Assembly: GCF_002300165.1 (NCBI RefSeq)
Contig: NZ_MLCE01000013.1
Span: 124,001-188,000, forward strand
Length of the DNA: 64,000 nucleotides
From: Streptomyces sp. Tue6028
GTDB taxonomy: Bacteria; Actinomycetota; Actinomycetes; Streptomycetales; Streptomycetaceae
Direction of reading: 5' to 3'
The notes under the pieces were generated by a model. The model worked only from the letters and a program-made list of their open reading frames with translations. It had not been told where the DNA came from and did not search any database. The translations under genes were made by a program, and so were the position numbers. Below, piece by piece: positions 48,263-59,000 of the stretch (position 1 is its first letter; each line of letters starts with the position of its first letter).

Positions 48263-49453
48263 TCACGCTCGCTTGAGACGCTTGAGTACCCGGTGGCCGA
48301 GAACCCTCACCAGTTCCTTCGAGGAAGTCTGGTGCACCGTGCGCGCCGGTGCGGCCGACGCCGAGGCGGCGGCCACGGCGAGGGCTCCGTACAGCGCCCG
48401 GGCCGCCACCTCCGGGTCCATGCGGGTGGCCACCGGCGGGGTGCGCGGGGCCTCGGGCGCCGGTACGGCGGACAGCAGCGCCGGGTCCCCCAGGACCCGT
48501 ACGTCCAGCGCCGCGATCCGCCCGGCCATCTCCGCGGCGATGTCCGCGGCGGCCCGCACGGCCCATTCCGGAGTGCTGATCCGGGCGTCGTCCGATGCCG
48601 GCCGGCAGGTGTTCTTCATATGCATCACGGCGCCGTTGCGTACGAGCCTGGAATAGATCTCGTCGGGCAGTCCATTGCCGCGGAATTCCGTGTTGAGCAT
48701 CCGCAGCATTTCGGTCTCGGCGAGCGTGAGGGAGCGGTTGGCCGTGTCCGGCACCTTCACCAGAAGTCCGTCCGGCAGACCGAGGAGGGATTCGAAGGTG
48801 CGCATCAGTCCGTCGCGGTCCCGGTCGTCGACCACGACGACGGTGACATTCCCGGCTGCGACGACCCGCGCCCAGCGCTCGACGAGCCGGTCGTGGCGGT
48901 GGCGGCGCCAGAAGCTCGGGTTGGGCTTCTCGTAGGGAGCCCTGCGCAGCATGTGGTCGAGCCAGTCCTCGTAGCCCATGCGCAACCCGTTCTGCACGTA
49001 CTGCTGCCACTGCGACGGCATGATTCTGGCCAGCGGACGCAAGGTCACCAGGACGTGCACCCGGTCACCGCCCAGGTCGCCGACGATCCGCGCCACGGTC
49101 TCGTCGTCGGGGGCGTCCGCGAAGAACTCGCTGCTGACGACCGAGGTGCGCCCTCCGGTGGCGTGCACCGCGTCCACGAGCCGCTGCCAGTGGCCCTCGG
49201 TGGGCCGGACGTCGCCCAGCATGCCGGGCCGGGCGCACACCGCGAGGGCCGCCTCCATGGGGTGTCTGCTGTGTGCGGGGAAGTCGACACCGTGCCGGGC
49301 CATCGCCTCCGCGGCGGCGAACAGGGCGCCCTGGATGGATGTGGTCCCGGTCTTGTGCGGGCCTATGTGCAGCAGCCGGGTGCCGGTGGACAGCGGAGCG
49401 GGCGCGGCGCTCCGGGCGGCCGTCGTGGGGTGGGTCGAACAGTCGGTCTCCAT
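48263..49453 (-). CDS. Sulfotransferase-like P-loop protein
   Basis: 396 aa from ATG 49453. The N-terminal HIGPHKTGTTSIQGALF is a PAPS-binding 5'-phosphosulfate loop as in sulfotransferases of wall polymers and capsules. VVSSEFFAD and VLVTLRPLARIMPSQWQQY fit the 3'-phosphate-binding strand and helix. The C-terminal ~90 residues are Ala-rich and end in a basic tail (RVLGHRVLKRLKRA). It may sulfate the polymer made by its neighbours. Sulfated wall polymers are rare in this genus, so the substrate is speculative. Confidence 0.75.
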   Translation of the reverse strand: METDCSTHPTTAARSAAPAPLSTGTRLLHIGPHKTGTTSIQGALFAAAEAMARHGVDFPAHSRHPMEAALAVCARPGMLGDVRPTEGHWQRLVDAVHATGGRTSVVSSEFFADAPDDETVARIVGDLGGDRVHVLVTLRPLARIMPSQWQQYVQNGLRMGYEDWLDHMLRRAPYEKPNPSFWRRHRHDRLVERWARVVAAGNVTVVVVDDRDRDGLMRTFESLLGLPDGLLVKVPDTANRSLTLAETEMLRMLNTEFRGNGLPDEIYSRLVRNGAVMHMKNTCRPASDDARISTPEWAVRAAADIAAEMAGRIAALDVRVLGDPALLSAVPAPEAPRTPPVATRMDPEVAARALYGALAVAAASASAAPARTVHQTSSKELVRVLGHRVLKRLKRA

Positions 49454-49496
49454 GGTGAGAGGACGTTAAGGAGCCATCCTGAGGGCAGGCTGAGAA

Positions 49497-49526
49497 TGCC
49501 CTGGGACTCCTGTGAGTCCCAGGGCA
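49497..49526 (-). terminator. Terminator after phoD
   Basis: TGCCCTGGGACTC (49497-49509) pairs perfectly with GAGTCCCAGGGCA (49514-49526) across a 4-base loop, 19 bases after the PhoD stop. Confidence 0.8.
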
Positions 49527-49544
49527 CCGCGGTCCGCGGACCGG

Positions 49545-51095
49545 TCACACGAGCCGTACGCCCGGCTCCCCGTCCTCGACGCGCAGCCGGCCCAGCGTGC
49601 TGGAGGCCGCCTCCGGGCTGAGCACCGTCTCCGGGACGCGCACCTGGGCGTCGATGCCGTCGCGGCGGATGTCGAAGAGGTGGTAGCCGCGGTGGGCGTC
49701 GATGAACTTCCAGTGCGGGTTGTCGGCCCTGCGCGGGTCCCACTCCTTGTGGAAGGCCGCCTGGTCCTGGTCGCCGCCGCTGGAGACGGAGGTCCCGACG
49801 AACTCGGCGCCCACGACGGCGGAGTCCGGGTCGGCGAAGTCCTCCTTGAGGTCGCTGACCATCGTCAGGTGCCGGTCGCCGGTGAGCACCACGGGGTTGC
49901 GGATGCTCGCGAACTCTCCCATGAGGGCGTTGCGTTCGGCCTGGTAGCCGTCCCAGGCGTCGTAGTACCAGAGCTTGCCCTCGCCGACCTGGAGGTCGGT
50001 CTCAGCCATCATGATCTGCGAGGCGATCAGGTTCCAGCGGGTCGGCGAGTGGTGCAGGCCGTCGAGCAGCCACTGCTTCTGCTCGGCCCCGAGCATGGTG
50101 AGCGAGGGGTCCTCGGCGCCTTCCTGGCCGGTCGCCTGGTTGCTGCGGAACTGCCGGGTGTCCAGGACGTTGAGGCGGGCGAGACGTCCGAAGTCGAGCC
50201 GCCGGTACATCTGGATGTGCGGCCCGTTCGGGATCGCGGCTGCCCGGACCGGCATGTGCTCGTAGTACGCCTGGTAGGCGGCGGTCAGCCGGGCGACGAA
50301 CGCGTCGGGCGACTGCTTGTCGGGGTCCTGCGGGAGCTGGCCGGCGAAGTCGTTGTCGACCTCGTGGTCGTCGAAGGTGACGACCCAGGGCGCGCCCGCG
50401 TGCATCGCCGCGAGGTGCGGATCGCTGCGGTACTGGGCGTAGCGGTTGCGGTACTGGACGAGGGTGTACGGCTCGTCGCTGCCCTCGTGCCTGCGCACGG
50501 CCGTCGCCGACGGCTTGGACTCGTAGATGTAGTCGCCGACGAAGAGCACGACGTCGGGGTCCTGGGCGAGCATGTCGGCGTACGGCGTGAAGTAGCCGTT
50601 CTGCCAGTTCTGGCAGGAGGCCAGCGCGACGCGCAGGGAGCCGCCCCTGCTGTGCGGGTGGGGCGCGGTGCGGGTGCGGCCGACGGGCGAGAGCCGTCCG
50701 GAGGCGCGGAAGCGGTACCAGTACGCACGGTCCGGACGCAGTCCGCGGACATCGACATGAACGCTGTGCCCGTACTCGGGCCTGGCCTGGGCGACGCCCC
50801 GGCGCACGCTCTTCCTGAACCGGTCGTCCTCGGCGATCTCCCACTCCACCGGCACGACGGTGTCGGGCATGCCGCCGCCGTTCAGCGGGTCGGGGGCGAG
50901 CCGGGTCCACAGCACGATGCCGTCGGGCAGCGGGTCGCCGGAGGCGACGCCGAGGCTGAACACACCTTCGGGAAGGGGTGTTTCGGCCGCCCGCGCGGTG
51001 GTCGGCAGCCACAGCTGGGCGGACGCCGCGGCACCGAGCACGGCGGCACCGGCGGTCAGAAAGCGGCGGCGGTCGGGCGACACTGCTCCGGTCAT
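49545..51095 (-). CDS. phoD: PhoD-family alkaline phosphatase/phosphodiesterase, Tat-exported
   Basis: 516 aa from ATG 51095, with AAGGGAG eight bases upstream. The Tat signal is SPDRRRFLTAGAAVLGAAA, cleaved near ARA-AE (about residue 37). A PhoD N-terminal fibronectin-like domain (FSLGVASGDPLPDGIVLWTR) precedes the metallophosphatase core (VLFVGDYIYES, TFDDHEVDNDFAG, VVLTGDRHLTMVSDL). PhoD uses Fe/Ca and can hydrolyse phosphomono- and diesters, including wall teichoic acid. That fits its place next to the wall-polymer locus. Pho-regulon control is likely, but no clear PHO box was found. Confidence 0.94.
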   Translation of the reverse strand: MTGAVSPDRRRFLTAGAAVLGAAASAQLWLPTTARAAETPLPEGVFSLGVASGDPLPDGIVLWTRLAPDPLNGGGMPDTVVPVEWEIAEDDRFRKSVRRGVAQARPEYGHSVHVDVRGLRPDRAYWYRFRASGRLSPVGRTRTAPHPHSRGGSLRVALASCQNWQNGYFTPYADMLAQDPDVVLFVGDYIYESKPSATAVRRHEGSDEPYTLVQYRNRYAQYRSDPHLAAMHAGAPWVVTFDDHEVDNDFAGQLPQDPDKQSPDAFVARLTAAYQAYYEHMPVRAAAIPNGPHIQMYRRLDFGRLARLNVLDTRQFRSNQATGQEGAEDPSLTMLGAEQKQWLLDGLHHSPTRWNLIASQIMMAETDLQVGEGKLWYYDAWDGYQAERNALMGEFASIRNPVVLTGDRHLTMVSDLKEDFADPDSAVVGAEFVGTSVSSGGDQDQAAFHKEWDPRRADNPHWKFIDAHRGYHLFDIRRDGIDAQVRVPETVLSPEAASSTLGRLRVEDGEPGVRLV

Positions 51096-51509
51096 CGGCG
51101 AACTCCCTTGCCTCGATGGGCTCTTGCGACACTCGGAAGCTCCCACGGGAGGACGGTCCGCCCGCTGAACGGAGACCTTCGCGTGCATGACAAATGGGCA
51201 GACAGCGGAAGACCCGTTGCGGCACAGGAACAGCACAAAGAACGTGATCTTGCTACAACGGGTCGGACGGAACGTCAGCAGACATTGCGCACAGCGGTGT
51301 TCAGGCGTCCGGAAGCGCGCGGACGGGTCTGGCCACCTGCCCCGTCCTGCGCCTGACCCGGTCGCCGAGCCCGTCGGCCGCATGCACACCGGTGGCCGGC
51401 GACGCGGCACCCGACGGGCCCTTGGCGCCGCCCCGGCCGACCTCCACGTAGCCGGAGTCGGCGCCGCCACCGGGACCGGCCCGCCGGTCGCGAGGCCGGC
51501 CCCGGTGGT
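51096..51509. other. Intergenic region upstream of phoD, no gene seen
   Basis: 414 bases between the FG-GAP stop and phoD. The part near phoD carries the presumed promoter. A minus-strand open frame crosses the rest but has no recognisable product. Confidence 0.5.
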
Positions 51510-53057
51510 TCAGTCGTTCAGGGACTGGCCGAAACGCGAACCCGTCGCGGGCAGCCCGAGCGTGGTGCCGCCGAAGGAGGACGCGCCGCTCGCGGTGATG
51601 CCGCTCGCCGTGGCGGACAGGATCCAGACGGAGCCGTTGCCGGCGTTCTCGTCCGCGTCCCCGACGATCAGGCCGTCCTTCTTGTCGCCGTTGGCGTCGA
51701 GCAGGGCGGTCTCGGTGCCGAAGCGGTCCTGCTTCTCCGCGGTCCCGGGCACTCCGGCGGTGTCCTGCGTGAACACCTTCGCCCCCGTGCCGGTGAGCCC
51801 CTTGGCGCTGCCGCGCAGGACGAGCACGCTGCCCGCGTCGGTGAGGCTGCCGAGGTCCTCGTTCGGCAGGCCGGTCGCCACGTCGAGGTAGCCGTCGCCG
51901 TTGGTGTCGCCGATCGACAGTCCGGTGCCCATGCCGTCGCCGCGCTCGCCCGCGCCGGGCACGCCCGCGGTGTCCTGGTTGATCCACACCGGCTTGCGGG
52001 TGGTGGACAGGCCGCCCGAGCCGCCGTAGACGACGCCCAGCGCCCCGCCCTTGGTGGGGAGTTCGACGTCGCTGTCGTAGTTGTCGAAGGAGTGGCCGAC
52101 GACGATGTCGCCGTAGCCGTCCTTGTTCAGGTCACCGATCTCCAGGTCCTCGCCGCCGATGAGGCGTCCCGTGGGGTCCTTGAGCAGGCCCTTGTCGGTG
52201 AAGCCGTCCGCGCCGCCGGTCAGCAGGGCGACGCCGCGTGAATCGGATTCCTCGGTCGAATGGGTGCTCACGGCGATGTCGGCGATGCCGTCGCCGTTCA
52301 CGTCGCCTGACGTGACGATGTCGGCGATCTCGAACTCACCCGGCGTGATGTCGAAGTACGTGGTCCTGGTGCCCAGCCGGTCCCGGGTGAACGGGCCGTG
52401 CCGCACGGCGCCGTCCGCGGTGACCGACTCGGCGCCGTGCTGCCCCTGCGGGTCGGTCGACGTGGCGTCGACGCCCAGCCGCACGAGATCGGGGTGCTTG
52501 TCGCCATCGACGTCCGCCACCGTGAAGCCCCGCATGTGCATCGCGTCCGGCATGCCGGTCAGCATGGTCGGCTCGGCCGAAAGTCCCTTGGGGCCGCCCC
52601 AGTTGACGACGACGACATTGCCGGAGTACCCGTCGAAGTGCTTCATCGCCACGGACGACAGCAGGTCGGCGTAACCGTCCTCGTCGAGATCGGCGCTCTG
52701 GAGCCGCGTCCCGTAACCGGTCAGCGTATTGACCGAGTTCCAGCGGTCCGGCCAGGTCAGGATCTGCTTGCGCGACGTCGACAGCCCGCCGGCCGCCCCG
52801 TACACCACGCTGATCGCGCCGGCCTTGGTGTGGCCGTCGGCCGTCGTGCCGGGCGCGCCGACCGCCAGGTCCGGATAGCCGTCACCGTTGTAGTCGTCGT
52901 GCAGGCGCTTGGCGCTGGGGGTCGCCGAAGTCGCCGGTGCGGTGGCCGCGTTGACGGTGGGCGCCACGAGGGCGCCGGCCGCGACCGCGACGGCCGCGCC
53001 GAGGACGACGCGTCTGCGACGGGAGAGGAAGGAACGGCGGTGCGTGTGCGGGGACAT
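51510..53057 (-). CDS. Secreted FG-GAP/VCBS repeat protein
   Basis: 515 aa from ATG 53057, with AGGA before it. Signal peptide (basic start, then VVLGAAVAVAAGALVAP, cleavage near VNA-AT). At least seven FG-GAP/integrin-like blades follow, each with a calcium loop: DYNGDGYPDLAVG, DLDEDGYADLL, DVDGDKHPDLV, DVNGDGIADIAV, DLNKDGYGDIVVG, DTNGDGYLDVATG, DANGDKKDGLIVG. This is a seven-bladed beta-propeller. Such proteins are common and secreted in Streptomyces, with no established enzyme activity here. Role unknown. Confidence 0.9.
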   Translation of the reverse strand: MSPHTHRRSFLSRRRRVVLGAAVAVAAGALVAPTVNAATAPATSATPSAKRLHDDYNGDGYPDLAVGAPGTTADGHTKAGAISVVYGAAGGLSTSRKQILTWPDRWNSVNTLTGYGTRLQSADLDEDGYADLLSSVAMKHFDGYSGNVVVVNWGGPKGLSAEPTMLTGMPDAMHMRGFTVADVDGDKHPDLVRLGVDATSTDPQGQHGAESVTADGAVRHGPFTRDRLGTRTTYFDITPGEFEIADIVTSGDVNGDGIADIAVSTHSTEESDSRGVALLTGGADGFTDKGLLKDPTGRLIGGEDLEIGDLNKDGYGDIVVGHSFDNYDSDVELPTKGGALGVVYGGSGGLSTTRKPVWINQDTAGVPGAGERGDGMGTGLSIGDTNGDGYLDVATGLPNEDLGSLTDAGSVLVLRGSAKGLTGTGAKVFTQDTAGVPGTAEKQDRFGTETALLDANGDKKDGLIVGDADENAGNGSVWILSATASGITASGASSFGGTTLGLPATGSRFGQSLND

Positions 53058-53386
53058 GAGCGTTCCTGACGTAGAGGGGGGCGTCGGGGGGCCGAGCGGT
53101 CACGGCGTTGCCCGTCGGCTCCGGCAAGTCCCCTGGAAGGAGGGGAAGTCCGGGCCTCAGCGGGCGAACTCGCCCCGGGTGGGGGCGCACGCCGGGTCCG
53201 AGCCGAGCGTTCCCGGTCTCGGCAGGGAGGGCTCGGGCACGTGGACTCCGGGCGGTTGGGCGGCAGTTGGACGCGCGGGGGTCCACCGCCTCAAGATCCC
53301 CATGCGCGCCCAGTACGACTCCCCGCCGCCCCGCACGGTTGCCCTGCCGTGCGCCACGACTTTCCACGGAGTTCACCCGAGAGCCC

Positions 53387-53570
53387 GTGACGGCATCACG
53401 GCGTTCACCCCGGAGCCGTGACGGCACCACCGCGTTCACACGAGCCGCCGTGACAGCACCGCGCTCAGCCGGGCCGGGCGTGACAGCGCCTCGGCGTTCG
53501 CCCCAGGCGGGCCCGTGACGGCACCACCGCGTTCCGAGCACTCATGACAGCACGACGGCATGCGCGCGGG
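53387..53570. repeat. Degenerate ~31-bp tandem repeat, six copies
   Basis: Units start with (G/A)TGAC(G/A)GC at 53387, 53418, 53450, 53480, 53515 and 53544 (spacing 31, 32, 30, 35, 29). Two copies read CGTGACGGCACCACCGCGTTC. They fill the second half of the 563-bp FG-GAP-obg spacer, which has no gene. Confidence 0.75.
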
Positions 53571-53600
53571 GCACCGTCATGGTGCCCCGCGCGCATGCCG
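53556..53600 (-). terminator. obg terminator, 20-bp perfect stem
   Basis: CGGCATGCGCGCGGGGCACC (53556-53575) pairs with its exact complement (53581-53600) across a 5-base loop, 21 bases after the obg stop. It overlaps the last copies of the 31-bp repeat. Confidence 0.85.
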
Positions 53601-53620
53601 TGGTCGTGGGACGACGAGCC

Positions 53621-55057
53621 CTAGAACGGCTCGAAGTCGTCGTACTCCTTCTCCGACTCGTCCCGCTCCGCCTGCTTGTCGCGGCGGCGCTGGGCCGCGG
53701 GACGCGGGGCGTCGAGGCGGTGGTCCTCACCGCGGCGGCCGAGCATCTCCGCACCGGCCATGACGGTCGGCTCCCAGTCGAAGACGACCGCGTTCTCCTC
53801 GGGACCGATGGCGACGCCGTCGCCCGAGCGGGCGCCCGCCTTCATCAACTGCTCCTCGACACCGAGGCGGTTGAGGCGGTCGGCGAGGTAGCCGACGGCC
53901 TCGTCGTTGTTGAAGTCGGTCTGGCGGACCCAGCGTTCGGGCTTCTCGCCGCGGACGCGGAAGAGGCCGTCCTCCTCCTGGGTCACGGTGAAGCCGGCGT
54001 CGTCGACCGCCTTCGGGCGGATGACGATGCGGGTCGCCTCCTCGCGCGGCTTGGCCGCCCGGTCCCGTCCGACCAGGTCGGCGAGCGCGAAGGAGAGCTC
54101 CTTGAGCCCCATGTGCGCGACCGCGGACACCTCGAAGACGCGGTAGCCGCGGGCCTCCAGGTCGGGGCGGACCATGTCGGCCAGGTCCTTGCCGTCGGGC
54201 ACGTCGATCTTGTTGAGGACGACGATGCGCGGACGGTTGCCGAGACCCCCGTACTGCTTGAGCTCCTCCTCGATGACGTCGAGGTCGGAGACCGGGTCGC
54301 GGTCGGATTCGAGGGTGGCGGTGTCCAGGACGTGCACCAGCACGCTGCACCGCTCCACGTGACGCAGGAATTCCAGACCGAGGCCCTTGCCCTGGCTCGC
54401 GCCGGGGATCAGACCGGGGACGTCCGCGATCGTGTAGACCGTCTCGCCCGCCGTGACCACACCGAGGTTGGGGACCAGCGTCGTGAACGGGTAGTCGGCG
54501 ATCTTCGGCTTGGCGGCCGACAGGACCGAGATGAGCGACGACTTGCCGGCGCTCGGGTAGCCGACCAGGGCCACGTCCGCGACGGTCTTCAGCTCCAGCA
54601 CGATGTCCTGGAGGTCGCCGGGCTCGCCGAGCAGCGCGAAGCCGGGCGCCTTGCGGCGGGCCGAGGCCAGCGCCGCGTTGCCGAGGCCGCCCCGGCCGCC
54701 CTGCGCGGCGACGTACGCCGTGCCGTGCCCGACCAGGTCGGCGAGCACGTTGCCCGCCTTGTCGAGGACGACCGTGCCGTCCGGCACGGGCAGGACCAGG
54801 TCCTGGCCGTCCTTGCCGGAGCGATTGCCGCCCTCACCGGGCTTGCCGTTGGTGGCGTTGCGGTGCGGCTTGTGGTGGTAGTCGAGCAGCGTGGTCACGG
54901 ACTGGTCGACGACCAGGGTCACGTCGCCGCCCCGTCCGCCGTTGCCGCCGTCGGGGCCGCCGAGCGGCTTGAACTTCTCCCGGTGTACGGAGGCACAGCC
55001 GTGGCCTCCGTTACCCGCGGCGACATGCAGCTCGACGCGGTCCACGAAGGTGGTCAT
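53621..55057 (-). CDS. obg: Obg GTPase
   Basis: 478 aa from ATG 55057, with GGAGG six bases upstream. The Gly-rich Obg fold (residues 1-158, [10 protein letters not shown] and GGRGGLGNA) precedes a G domain with G1 [11 protein letters not shown]3 DVPGLI and G4 NKID. An OCT domain and a ~50-residue acidic/basic tail follow. Obg binds the 50S subunit; in Streptomyces it affects the onset of sporulation. Downstream of rpmA with a hairpin between. Confidence 0.97.
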   Translation of the reverse strand: MTTFVDRVELHVAAGNGGHGCASVHREKFKPLGGPDGGNGGRGGDVTLVVDQSVTTLLDYHHKPHRNATNGKPGEGGNRSGKDGQDLVLPVPDGTVVLDKAGNVLADLVGHGTAYVAAQGGRGGLGNAALASARRKAPGFALLGEPGDLQDIVLELKTVADVALVGYPSAGKSSLISVLSAAKPKIADYPFTTLVPNLGVVTAGETVYTIADVPGLIPGASQGKGLGLEFLRHVERCSVLVHVLDTATLESDRDPVSDLDVIEEELKQYGGLGNRPRIVVLNKIDVPDGKDLADMVRPDLEARGYRVFEVSAVAHMGLKELSFALADLVGRDRAAKPREEATRIVIRPKAVDDAGFTVTQEEDGLFRVRGEKPERWVRQTDFNNDEAVGYLADRLNRLGVEEQLMKAGARSGDGVAIGPEENAVVFDWEPTVMAGAEMLGRRGEDHRLDAPRPAAQRRRDKQAERDESEKEYDDFEPF

Positions 55058-55114
55058 GGTGGTGCCTCCAGCACTTCGATTACGTACGGAATGTCTCTTC
55101 GGTAACGCGCGAAA

Positions 55115-55151
55115 GGCGGACCCGCTTCCCCTGCGGGAAGTGAGGTCCGCC
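55115..55151 (-). terminator. Hairpin between rpmA and obg
   Basis: GGCGGACC (55115-55122) pairs with GGTCCGCC (55144-55151), with an inner CTTCCC/GGGAAG stem. It may lower obg transcription relative to the ribosomal genes. Confidence 0.6.
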
Positions 55152-55198
55152 TCGCGAAGAACTCTGTTCTACGGAGCCTGAGCCCTGGTGGGGCTGGT

Positions 55199-55453
55199 TC
55201 AGGCGACCGGAACGATGTTCACGACCTTGCGGCCACGGTGGGTGCCGAACTCGACCGCACCGGCGTCCAGCGCGAACAGCGTGTCGTCCTTGCCACGGCC
55301 GACACCGGTGCCGGGGTGGAAGTGGGTGCCACGCTGGCGGACCAGGATCTCACCGGCGTTGACGGTCTGACCGCCGAAGCGCTTCACACCGAGCCGCTGA
55401 GCGTTGGAGTCGCGACCGTTCCGAGTGGACGATGCGCCCTTCTTGTGTGCCAT
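55199..55453 (-). CDS. rpmA: 50S ribosomal protein L27
   Basis: 84 aa from ATG 55453: [21 protein letters not shown], then [11 protein letters not shown] and [12 protein letters not shown], the canonical L27. The N-terminus reaches the peptidyl-transferase centre. It starts 17 bases after the rplU stop, one operon. Confidence 0.98.
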   Translation of the reverse strand: MAHKKGASSTRNGRDSNAQRLGVKRFGGQTVNAGEILVRQRGTHFHPGTGVGRGKDDTLFALDAGAVEFGTHRGRKVVNIVPVA

Positions 55454-55469
55454 GTCTCAGTCCCTACCC

Positions 55470-55790
55470 TTACTTCGCAGCCGCGGGGATCTCAGTGACC
55501 TTGATCGCCGTGTACTGCTGGCGGTGGCCCTGACGACGGCGGTAGCCGGTCTTGTTCTTGTAGCGAAGGATGTCGATCTTCGCGCCCTTGTGGTGGTCCA
55601 CGACCTCGGCCTGGACCTTGATGCCGGCCAGCACCCACGGGTCACTGGTCACAGCGTCGCCGTCGACAACGAGCAGGGTCGAGAGCTCGACCGTGTCGCC
55701 AACCTTGGCAGTGGAAATCTTGTCAACCTCAACGATGTCGCCGACAGCAACCTTGTGCTGGCGACCACCGCTGCGCACGATGGCGTACAC
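55470..55790 (-). CDS. rplU: 50S ribosomal protein L21
   Basis: 106 aa from GTG 55790 ([19 protein letters not shown]). The conserved C-terminus ([18 protein letters not shown], then IKVTEI) confirms L21, a 23S rRNA-binding assembly protein. First gene of rplU-rpmA-obg. Confidence 0.98.
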   Translation of the reverse strand: MYAIVRSGGRQHKVAVGDIVEVDKISTAKVGDTVELSTLLVVDGDAVTSDPWVLAGIKVQAEVVDHHKGAKIDILRYKNKTGYRRRQGHRQQYTAIKVTEIPAAAK

Positions 55791-55853
55791 GCGGATCTCT
55801 CTCTCGCTCGGAACGGAACCCCGCAGTCCAGCCGCGCGCGGAGCGAGCGGCCT

Positions 55854-55887
55854 CTCCCGGAGCGCATGACACGCGTGATTCCGGGAG
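55854..55887 (-). promoter_or_regulatory. Structured rplU leader
   Basis: CTCCCGG (55854-55860) pairs with CCGGGAG (55881-55887) around a 20-base loop, in the 5' leader about 64 bases before rplU. It could be an autoregulatory ribosomal-protein leader; no Rfam match is claimed. Confidence 0.4.
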
Positions 55888-56049
55888 GAAGAGGTTTACG
55901 GGGATGCGGCGCGTCTGTGACACGCCGACGGTCAAGGTTACGGGGCCACGGCCGAAAGGGTCAAACCAGGCCGGGCCCCACGGGTGTGCCGCCCGTCACT
56001 CGGCGTCCCGGCCCGGCGGATGTGCCGGGCCGGGACGCCGGACGGGGAC

Positions 56050-59000
56050 TCAGCCCTCGTCGGTGGAGGCGGTGACGGCGGACAGGGTCTGCTCCGCCGC
56101 CGCCGTCTTCTTCGACGTGGCCTTGGTGGCGGCCTTCTTCGCGGTCGCCTTCTTGGCCGTGGCCTTCTTGGCGGCCGTCTTCTTGGCCGCCGTCTTCTTG
56201 GTGGCGGCCTTCTTGGCCGTCGCCTTCTTGGCCGTCTTGCGCGCCGCGGCCTTCTTCGCGGCGGCCGGAGCCTCGGCCTCGTCGGCCTCGGTCTCGGCGA
56301 CCACTGCCTCGGCGGCGTCGGCCGTCTCCTCCGCGGGGGCCGCGGCCGACGGGACGACCACGACGGCCGCCTCCTGGGACGCGGTGGGCGCGGTGGCCTT
56401 GCGGACGGCGCGGCGGCGCGGACGCGCCGGGGCGGCGCTCTCCGCGGGCGCCTCGGCGGCGGTCTCCGCCACGGGCTCGGGCTGCGGCTCGGCGGCCGCC
56501 TCCGGCTCGGCCACGGGCGCCGCGACCGGCTCCGTGACCGTCACCACGGCCTCCTCCGAGGCCTTCGGCGAACCGGCCGGGGCCGACACCTTGCGGGTGG
56601 CGCGACGGCGCGTACGGCCCTTGGGAGCGGCCTCGTCCTCGACGGACTCCACGACGGCGGCTTCGGTGACCACCGGAGCCTCGGTGACCGCAGGGGCCTC
56701 GGCGACGAGTTCCTGCGGCGCCTCGACGACCGGGTCCTCGACGGCGACCGGCTCGGACTCGGCGGCCTCACGCGACTTGGCGGCCCGCTCGGCACGCTCG
56801 GCGCGCTTCGAGGGACGCCCCTCCGCCCGCGGCGCACCCGCCGGCGCGGACGCCCGCCGGGTGGCCCGGCGGCGCGAACGGCCCCGGCCCGCGGCGGCTT
56901 CGGCCTCGGCGGCGCTGCTGTACAGCTCCTCGTCCGGGGCGAACTCGGGTGCGAGCAGCGCGGCGGGCACCGCGGCCTCGGCGGCCACCTCGGCCTCGGT
57001 CTCCGCCTCGACGGTCTCGGCCGCCTCGGTGGTCTCCGCGGCCACGGCCTCGTGCTCGTGCTCGTGGGGCTGCTCGGCACCGCCGCGGCCGCGCTTCTTG
57101 CGCTTGCCTCCGCCGCCGGCGGACGACGGCTGCTCCATGTGCACGATGACACCGCGGCCGTTGCAGTGGACGCAGGTCTCGGAGAAGGACTCCAGCAGAC
57201 CCTGGCCGACACGCTTGCGCGTCATCTGCACCAGACCCAGCGAGGTGACCTCGGCCACCTGGTGCTTGGTGCGGTCGCGGCCCAGGCACTCCAGCAGGCG
57301 CCGCAGCACCAGGTCGCGGTTGGACTCCAGGACCATGTCGATGAAGTCGATGACGACGATGCCGCCCAGGTCGCGCAGCCGCAGCTGGCGCACGATCTCC
57401 TCGGCCGCCTCCAGGTTGTTCCTGGTCACGGTCTCTTCGAGGTTGCCGCCCTGACCGGTGAACTTGCCGGTGTTGACGTCGACCACGACCATCGCCTCGG
57501 TCTTGTCGATCACCAGCGAACCGCCGCTCGGCAGCCAGACCTTGCGGTCCAGCGCCTTCATCAGCTGCTCGTCGATCCGGTACGTGGCGAAGACGTCGAC
57601 CTCGGAGGTCCACTTCGACAGCCGGTCCGCCAGGTCGGGCGCGACGTGGGAGACGTACCCGTGGATGGTCTCCCACGCCTCGTCGCCGCTGACGATGACC
57701 TTCGAGAAGTCCTCGTTGAAGATGTCGCGGACGACGCGGACGGTCATGTCCGGCTCGCCGTAGAGCAGCGTCGGGGCGTTGCCGCTCTTCGCCTTCTTCT
57801 GGATGTCCTCCCACTGCGCCTGGAGCCGTTCGACGTCACGGCGCAGCTCGTCCTCGCTCGCTCCCTCGGCGGCGGTGCGCACGATGACGCCCGCGTCCTC
57901 GGGGACGATCTTCTTGAGGATGGTCTTCAGCCGGGCGCGCTCGGTGTCGGGCAGCTTGCGGCTGATACCGGTCATCGAGCCCTCGGGCACGTAGACCAGG
58001 TAGCGGCCGGGCAGCGAGACCTGGCTGGTGAGGCGGGCGCCCTTGTGGCCGATCGGGTCCTTCGTGACCTGCACGAGAACGGACTGGCCGGACTTCAGCG
58101 CGGTCTCGATGCGGCGCGGCCCGTTGGCCAGGCCGAGTGCCTCGAAGTTCACCTCGCCCGCGTACAGGACAGCGTTGCGGCCCTTGCCGATGTCGATGAA
58201 GGCGGCCTCCATCGACGGCAGGACGTTCTGCACCTTGCCGAGGTAGACGTTGCCGACGTACGAGGTCGACTGCTCCTTGTTGACGTAGTGCTCGACGAGC
58301 ACGTTGTCCTCGAGGACGCCGATCTGGGTGCGCTCGCCGCTCTGGCGGACGACCATCACGCGCTCGACGGCCTCGCGGCGGGCCAGGAACTCGGCCTCGG
58401 TGATGATCGGGACGCGTCGGCGGCCCTGCTCGCGGCCCTCGCGGCGGCGCTGCTTCTTCGCCTCCAGGCGGGTCGAGCCCTTGATGGACTGCACCTCGTC
58501 GACCGGGTGCTCGTCCTTCTTGCGGGGCTCGCGGACCTTCACGACAGTGCGCTCGGGGTCGTTCTCGCCGGCCTCGGCCTCGCCGCCGGAGTCACCGGCG
58601 CGACGACGGCGCCGACGACGGCGACGGCTGCTGCTGGAGCCGGAACCGCCCGCCTCCTCGCGCTCGTCCGCCTCCTCGGCGTCCTCCTCGACCTGCTCGG
58701 CGGTGTCCTCGGCGTCCTGCGCGGCCTGTTCGGCGGCGAACTCGTCGTCCGCGGACTCGCCGTCCGCCTCGGCGGACTCGCCACGACGACGACGACGGCC
58801 ACCACGACGGCGACGGCGACGGGAGCCCGCGGACTCCTCCTCGCCCTCGTCACCCTCGACGACGTCCTCGGCGGACTCGGCGCCCTCCTCCGGCTCCTCC
58901 TCGGCCTCGTCGACGGCGGCCGGCACGGTCACCGGCTCGTCCTCGACGGCCCGGCGACGGCGGCGCCGGCGTCCGCCGGTGCTCTCCTCGGCGGCTTCGG

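Noticed and set aside
51096..51300. PHO box upstream of phoD
   Set aside because: Only one loose GTTCAGC-like heptamer was found, without the required direct repeats.
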